NCBI GenBank assembly: GCA_049508565.1
Contig: JBELAT010000078.1
Coordinates: 1-10,127 of the forward strand
Reading direction: 5' to 3'
Source of the DNA: CAIRNS01 sp049508565
GTDB taxonomy: Bacteria > Elusimicrobiota > Endomicrobiia > Endomicrobiales > CAIRNS01
DNA length: 10,127 bases
Shown here: positions 6,332 through 10,127 of the stretch, piece by piece
Layout of the letters: each line of letters begins with the position of its first letter
How positions within the stretch are numbered: the first letter of the stretch is position 1
Notes under the pieces: generated by a model
What the model saw: the letters and a program-made list of their open reading frames with translations, nothing else
Databases searched by the model: none
What the model was told of the DNA's origin: nothing
Program-made: the position numbers and the translations under genes

Positions 6332-6960
6332 CCCCGTAGTTGTCGTAGCTTGTCTACATCAATATGCGTAAACAATGCATTGATACGATACACAAAAATA
6401 CCGGCAATCATGATGCACACAAGCAAATCAAGAAAAATAGCGATCTCAATAAAAAATGGCATGCCTCCACACAAGGCAGCTGCAGCAAGGAACAAACCAT
6501 TTTCCATGACGAGAAGTCCGATGATCTGCGCAAGCGCTTTCATACGAAATATCATAAGAAAAAGACCGATGAGCATCACCGACAGGGAAACAGAAAATGC
6601 TCCGGTCCTCACGGTATCGGCAACAGGAACGAATTGGCGAGCAAAAAGATATGCCAGCCCGGATAAACCGGTTGCTGCCATCAGCGACATGAGCGGATTG
6701 AGTGACAATCCCAGATTATCTGCGACTTTTATCCGGGCAGTAACCCGCCGTAAAAACTGCGGCACCATAATCACTTTCACTACGAGCACCAGGGCGGCGA
6801 CAAAATATAATTCAGTCTGCTGATGCGTGATCGCAACCGATAGCGTGATAGCACACAGGAAAATAGATTGCAAGAAAAAAATGCTTATGAGAACCCCCAC
6901 CCGCTTAACGAGCACCATAAGAAACGCCGTCATGAGAACACCGGATAAAAAAAGCGTCAT
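6328..6960 (-). CDS. hyfE: HyfE-like small membrane subunit (NuoK-related)
   Basis: A 210-residue protein with about six or seven hydrophobic segments, close to the length of E. coli HyfE (about 216). HyfE carries a NuoK-like part in its C-terminal half. Here that part contains Gln-Ile-Ile-Gly-Leu-Leu-Val-Met-Glu153-Asn-Gly, in which the membrane-buried glutamate matches the conserved NuoK acid. Lys62 in Val-Val-Lys-Val-Ile-Met-Val-Pro is a second buried charge. It is expected to sit between the NuoH-like anchor and the antiporter subunits and to form part of the proton path. ATG 6960 overlaps the hyfC TGA in an ATGA; GGTGAT just upstream may serve as ribosome site. Recognition rests on the motif, the length and the place in the operon. 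Confidence 0.85.
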   Translation of the reverse strand: MTLFLSGVLMTAFLMVLVKRVGVLISIFFLQSIFLCAITLSVAITHQQTELYFVAALVLVVKVIMVPQFLRRVTARIKVADNLGLSLNPLMSLMAATGLSGLAYLFARQFVPVADTVRTGAFSVSLSVMLIGLFLMIFRMKALAQIIGLLVMENGLFLAAAALCGGMPFFIEIAIFLDLLVCIMIAGIFVYRINALFTHIDVDKLRQLRG

Positions 6961-7865
6961 AATCCCATCACCGCCGTTATAATCGCCAAAACTGCTAAGA
7001 GTCCGGCAAATGAAAGAAAATCTGGAACGCGAAACAACCGCATCTTAGCGACCGAGACTTCGATAAGCGCTGTCAGAATACACAATCCGACTATCTTGAC
7101 CGCATACACTCCGATTGCGACAAATAGTGAGACTGTTCCGCTCAAAGGAAATAGAAGTGCTGCGACCAACGAGAAAAATACTATTTGTTTAACATGTGAC
7201 GCCATCTCCATCATTGCTAATGACGGGCCAGAGTATTCCAGAAGCATTGCTTCATGGATCATGGTTAGCTCAAGATGTGTTTCCCGGTTGTCGACCGGGA
7301 CGCGGGTCGTCTCCGCAATGGTGACCAGATACAGCGATGCGGCGGCAAGAAACAATGACAGGTGCCGTGCACCTGGTACAGCAAGCGACGAGAGATCGGT
7401 CGAACCCGTGGTAAATGCCACCGCAGCTATCACGAGCATTGCAGCAGGTTCCGCCAGCGCCGATAAAAACATTTCTCTTGATGAACCTAAACTGGAAAAA
7501 GAGCTGGGAGTATCAAGTCCCGCTAACGCCATAAAAAATCTTCCGACCCCCAGAACAAAGAACACCGCAAGTCCGTCACCCATCATGTTCATGGTCAGCC
7601 CCGGAATCGCCAGCGGCACCAGCGGAACGGCCGTAATGGCTGACGATAAAACAATCACCGGCGCCGCACGAAAAATCCATGATGAATATTCTGATACAAT
7701 TTCATTTTTTGTCACAAGCTTTGCCAGTGTATAGTACGGTTGAAAAACTGGCGGACCCAGACGCATTCGTGCACGGTTTTTAAGTTTCGCAATAAAACCG
7801 GTAATCAACGGCGCACCGGCAACAAACAGGATTGTCTGTATAAGCATTATCAACAGGATTCTCAT
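6957..7865 (-). CDS. hyfC: HyfC-like NuoH-type membrane anchor subunit
   Basis: NuoH-family subunit that anchors the peripheral arm and links it to the antiporter subunits; in complex I it helps form the quinone pocket. 302 residues with about eight helices. Family motifs are Arg-Leu-Gly-Pro-Pro-Val-Phe-Gln-Pro (35-43) followed by Leu-Ala-Lys-Leu, and the Ala-Glu-Thr-Thr-Arg-Val-Pro-Val-Asp block (184-192) with Thr-His-Leu-Glu-Leu-Thr-Met-Ile-His-Glu-Ala (196-206) and Leu-Glu-Tyr-Ser-Gly. The acidic loop residues needed for coupling are thus intact. I place the start at ATG 7865, where a helix begins at once and where the hyfB TGA overlaps in an ATGA. An in-frame ATG at 7943 would add 26 polar residues lying inside hyfB. 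The ribosome site is weak, consistent with coupling to hyfB translation. Confidence 0.9.
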   Translation of the reverse strand: MRILLIMLIQTILFVAGAPLITGFIAKLKNRARMRLGPPVFQPYYTLAKLVTKNEIVSEYSSWIFRAAPVIVLSSAITAVPLVPLAIPGLTMNMMGDGLAVFFVLGVGRFFMALAGLDTPSSFSSLGSSREMFLSALAEPAAMLVIAAVAFTTGSTDLSSLAVPGARHLSLFLAAASLYLVTIAETTRVPVDNRETHLELTMIHEAMLLEYSGPSLAMMEMASHVKQIVFFSLVAALLFPLSGTVSLFVAIGVYAVKIVGLCILTALIEVSVAKMRLFRVPDFLSFAGLLAVLAIITAVMGL

Positions 7866-9682
7866 AGAGTCAGCACCAGAAGAATGATCATGGTTATTAA
7901 AATATAGGCTATATACAACTGAATATTGCCTGCCTGTATCCATTTCATCCGTCGCGCAAATGACATTACTGCGCCGTACCCGGCCTGATAGAGATACTTT
8001 TTAAATATAAAGGTCGTACGAACATCGTAACGAATTGATTTTACGAAATAGGGAGATTCTTTTATGGTCTGTGTCCGGTGGGACGGCATGAGAAAAAAAC
8101 CGAAGGCACTGCGAAATGGCTTGGAAAAAGCCGTCGCCGAGAACTGTGTGCGCGGGCTCAGTTGGTAATAGCCGCATCCCCATGTTTTTCCCCGTTCTAC
8201 TGCAGTGCGCCTCACAAAGAGTAACACACTGCCAGCAGAAATCGCCAGGACGCACAGTATCAAAAGCGGTGACAAAAATGGACCTGACACGGTGTGAGGA
8301 CAAAGAATGGCTCCCGTTAAAGAAACATGCATAGAGGATATATCCACATGTAGCAGGTTCGCCGCCACTACTGTCAGATATCGAAATACCGGCACTGCAC
8401 CGACACCCAGCGCAACAATACTCAGCGCCAGAACAATCATGGGCATTTTCATAACTCGAGAAGCGTCTAGGGCACCATCGCCGGCAGGGGTTCTCGCTCG
8501 GCCGAGAAATGTAATGCCAAACATGCGCACACTCCCCGCGGCCGCTAAACCACCGGTCAGAGCTAGTACAACAATCCCTGCAACGCTGAGCAGCTTAAAT
8601 AACGCAGGTCCATGAATCGCGGCAATGATCAGAGACTGAAGAATCAGCCACTCACTGGCAAATCCATTGAGCGGTGGTAAGGCAGCTGAGGCAGCTGAGC
8701 CAACAAGAAAGAGTCCCGCGGTCCAGGGCATCTTCCGTATGAGACCTCCGAGATACTCGATATTTCTGGTATGTGTTTGAGCCGCAACGGCACCCGCGGC
8801 AAGAAATAATAAATTTTTAAAAACCGCATGATTGAGCGCATGAAACAAGGCAGCCGCCAACGCCAACACGGCAATCTGCGGAAAACCATATACGGAACAC
8901 AACGCAGAAATCCCAATTCCCATGACTATAATGCCAACATTTTCGATGGTCGAATAGGCAAGAATTTTCTTAATATCAGTTTCCAACAGTGAATACATCG
9001 CACCGGTCAGCATTGAAACCGCAGCCACTGCCAAAAGAGCGATCCCCCACCATGCGACTGATACTCCAAGTATGTCAAAAATGAACCGGACAATACCGTA
9101 GATTCCCATCTTCACCATCGCCCCTGACATAATCCCGGAAACCGGGCTGGGCGCTTGAGGATGAGCATAGGGAAGCCAGAGGTGTGCAGGAACTAATCCT
9201 GCCTTCGTGCCGAATCCAGCAAAAAAGAGCAGAAACAAAACATCTCGTTGATGCGCAGTCATAGCGCGAGCAGCCAGACGCATTGCAACCAGGTCAAAAG
9301 ATCCGGCGGCACAATACAACATACAGAAACCTGCAACAATACAGGCTGTCGCCGCATGGGTCATGACCAGATAGATTGTCCCGGCTTTTACAGCTCGTGC
9401 CTGATGGGAGTCAAAAATGACCAGCAGCCAGGAGATGAGAGCCATTAACTCCCACGCAACGAGAAAAGAAATAATGTTGCCAGCACATACCACCAAACCA
9501 AGGGAAATAATAAATCCCCCCAGCAATACCCATGCGATTTGTAATTTTTTCTGGGCATATTCGTGGCGAAAATATCCGTAGGAGTAAACAGCGGATGGAA
9601 GAGAAACAAGCACTATCAGTATGAGAAACAACTGCGACAGATGGTCAAAAAGCGGAGTGTAACCACACCTCAGATAATCCAT
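7862..9682 (-). CDS. hyfB: HyfB-like antiporter-type membrane subunit, short N-terminus
   Basis: Second ion-pumping membrane subunit of the complex, antiporter-like fold, 606 residues (E. coli HyfB is about 672). Conserved charges: Glu78 in Val-Ala-Trp-Glu-Leu (helix 5), Lys160 in Phe-Gly-Thr-Lys-Ala-Gly, Lys191, His281 and His285 with Lys289, and Glu344 in Phe-Ala-Ser-Glu-Trp. The C-terminal extension has the HyfB mark Thr-Trp-Gly-Cys-Gly-Tyr (500-505) followed by Phe-Ser-Ala-Thr-Ala-Phe-Ser, and ends in a final helix (586-606). The conserved DPLS-like block lies at residues 9-16, so about 60 residues (two helices) usually found before it are absent. An in-frame TAA two codons before ATG 9682 rules out a longer frame. 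First gene of the six-gene operon, 50 bases after the DUF218 gene; AAGAAG and AGGA upstream are mediocre ribosome sites. Confidence 0.92.
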   Translation of the reverse strand: MDYLRCGYTPLFDHLSQLFLILIVLVSLPSAVYSYGYFRHEYAQKKLQIAWVLLGGFIISLGLVVCAGNIISFLVAWELMALISWLLVIFDSHQARAVKAGTIYLVMTHAATACIVAGFCMLYCAAGSFDLVAMRLAARAMTAHQRDVLFLLFFAGFGTKAGLVPAHLWLPYAHPQAPSPVSGIMSGAMVKMGIYGIVRFIFDILGVSVAWWGIALLAVAAVSMLTGAMYSLLETDIKKILAYSTIENVGIIVMGIGISALCSVYGFPQIAVLALAAALFHALNHAVFKNLLFLAAGAVAAQTHTRNIEYLGGLIRKMPWTAGLFLVGSAASAALPPLNGFASEWLILQSLIIAAIHGPALFKLLSVAGIVVLALTGGLAAAGSVRMFGITFLGRARTPAGDGALDASRVMKMPMIVLALSIVALGVGAVPVFRYLTVVAANLLHVDISSMHVSLTGAILCPHTVSGPFLSPLLILCVLAISAGSVLLFVRRTAVERGKTWGCGYYQLSPRTQFSATAFSKPFRSAFGFFLMPSHRTQTIKESPYFVKSIRYDVRTTFIFKKYLYQAGYGAVMSFARRMKWIQAGNIQLYIAYILITMIILLVLTL

Positions 9683-9732
9683 ATCTTCTTATTTCCTATA
9701 TTCTGGTATCCATAACCAACGTGGTTTTGCTA

Positions 9733-10127
9733 TCAAAGGTATCCCTTAAACAGATAATACGAAAATTTCGTATATTCTTCAAGCGTAACGAAAAATCCTT
9801 CCTCACTGCCCCACCAACTGTCTTTGGTATACCAACTATGTTGCACCGGATACATCATTAGATTAATGCCTGTGTTCCTATACACTTTCCGGAGTGTAAA
9901 AAAGGCCCGGCGGGTATGATAGGGTTCACTGACAACAATAAGAGACTTAAAATGATTTTGTAAGCAGATTTCTTTGGATAGCACCGCATCATCATGTGTG
10001 CTTTTTGATGTAAGAATCATGATAATTTTGTCACTGGGAACACCAGCGTCTACAGCAAGTTTCCGTGCTGCTCTTGCCCAGTTGAAGGTTGCTGCATACA
10101 ATGAGCGTTCATTTTCACCAGTAAATA
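9733..10127 (-). CDS. DUF218 (YdcF/SanA/ElyC-like) protein, N-terminal part outside window
   Basis: The open frame runs in from the right edge (last full codon 10123-10125) and gives 131 residues of the C-terminal part. It shows Thr-Gly-Glu-Asn-Glu-Arg-Ser, then a helix ending in Ala-Gly-Val-Pro, then a Ser-Lys-Ser-Thr-His-Asp-Asp-Ala stretch. A Leu-Ile-Val-Val-Ser-Glu-Pro-Tyr-His-Thr-Arg-Arg-Ala block follows, which matches the DUF218 pattern (T-x-ED-A, then V-T-x-x-Y-H-x-x-R-A). Family members are mostly envelope-linked; SanA and ElyC affect cell-wall or envelope-polysaccharide integrity, and the enzymatic reaction is not firmly known. The TTG at 10101 is internal, not a start. It ends 50 bases before hyfB on the same strand with no terminator, so the two could be cotranscribed, but no functional link with the membrane complex is evident. 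Confidence 0.78.
   Translation of the reverse strand, partial: FTGENERSLYAATFNWARAARKLAVDAGVPSDKIIMILTSKSTHDDAVLSKEICLQNHFKSLIVVSEPYHTRRAFFTLRKVYRNTGINLMMYPVQHSWYTKDSWWGSEEGFFVTLEEYTKFSYYLFKGYL

Larger units (their letters stand above)
2728..9682 (-). other. Six-gene operon for an energy-converting hydrogenase-related (Ehr-type) complex
   Basis: Genes hyfB, hyfC, hyfE, hyfF, hyfG and hyfI follow each other without gaps, in the order of the E. coli hyf operon minus A, D, H and J. Each of the five junctions contains an ATGA in which the stop of one gene overlaps a possible start of the next (7862-7865, 6957-6960, 6328-6331, 4850-4853, 3258-3261). Membrane-arm subunits come first and the peripheral-arm pair last. 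Loss of Ni-Fe ligands in HyfG assigns it to Ehr-type complexes rather than hydrogenases. No promoter with good boxes was found in the 50 bases before hyfB; transcription may begin upstream of the DUF218 gene. Confidence 0.85.

Noticed and set aside
6350..7734. Long plus-strand open frames opposite the hyf genes
   Set aside because: They mirror the membrane-protein genes, lack ribosome sites and recognisable domains, and are antisense shadows of real genes.
7866..7943. Longer hyfC start at ATG 7943
   Set aside because: It would add 26 polar residues encoded within the hyfB 3' end; the ATGA overlap start begins directly with a membrane helix as in the family.
8681..8698. Tandem nine-base repeat (GGCAGCTGA twice) inside hyfB
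   Set aside because: It is in frame, encodes Ser-Ala-Ala twice in a small-residue helix, and does not change the expected spacing to the conserved Pro-Pro-Leu-Asn-Gly motif, so it looks like codon-level coincidence.
9683..9732. Possible promoter before hyfB (TTGATA with TATGGA 16 bases on)
   Set aside because: The -10 matches only three of six positions and the -35 overlaps the end of the DUF218 gene; not supported.

Overview
The window comes from a bacterium. It carries Shine-Dalgarno-led genes, a cold-shock protein, a stand-alone PabB, and a membrane complex typical of anaerobic or facultatively anaerobic lineages. Moderate GC, a DUF218-type envelope protein and a surface-sugar type glycosyltransferase would fit a Gram-negative, but the sequence does not fix the phylum. 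I see no mobile element, CRISPR array, tRNA or rRNA.

Layout. Positions 1-778 (+) hold the 3' part of a family 2 glycosyltransferase gene. Everything after it reads on the minus strand. pabB (1001-2104) converges on the glycosyltransferase, and a 35-codon ORF of doubtful status lies in the 222-base gap between them. A short cold-shock protein gene (2385-2588) has its own terminator (2321-2357), a strong Shine-Dalgarno site, a structured leader and a promoter preceded by A-tracts. The 280 bases from 2105 to 2384 hold only that terminator and probably the pabB promoter, which I cannot place convincingly. Upstream of csp, 2728-9682 is one compact operon of six genes in the order hyfB-C-E-F-G-I. 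A DUF218/YdcF-like gene (9733 to beyond the window end) precedes it on the same strand, 50 bases away.

The main system is the six-gene operon. It encodes a membrane complex of the complex I / group 4 [NiFe]-hydrogenase superfamily: two antiporter-like subunits (HyfB, HyfF), a NuoH-like anchor (HyfC), a HyfE/NuoK-like subunit, a fused NuoC-NuoD-like large subunit (HyfG) and a NuoB-like iron-sulfur subunit (HyfI). All four cysteines that hold Ni-Fe in hydrogenases are replaced in the large subunit: the N-terminal CxxC by Ser-Gly-Lys-Ser, and the C-terminal Cys-x-x-Cys by Ser-Tyr-Ala-Gly. The small subunit keeps its four cluster cysteines, and the membrane subunits keep the charged residues of the ion path. 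The complex is therefore best placed with the energy-converting hydrogenase-related (Ehr) complexes, which are not hydrogenases and whose substrate is unsettled. No HyfA, HyfD, HyfH (ferredoxin-like) or maturation protease gene is present, and HyfB lacks its first two helices. How electrons enter and leave this reduced complex is the open question.

Expression. Five consecutive hyf junctions allow ATGA stop/start overlaps, which suggests translational coupling; hyfG has a better internal start with a clear ribosome site. No terminator is visible between hyfI and csp, so operon transcripts may read through csp to the terminator at 2321-2357.
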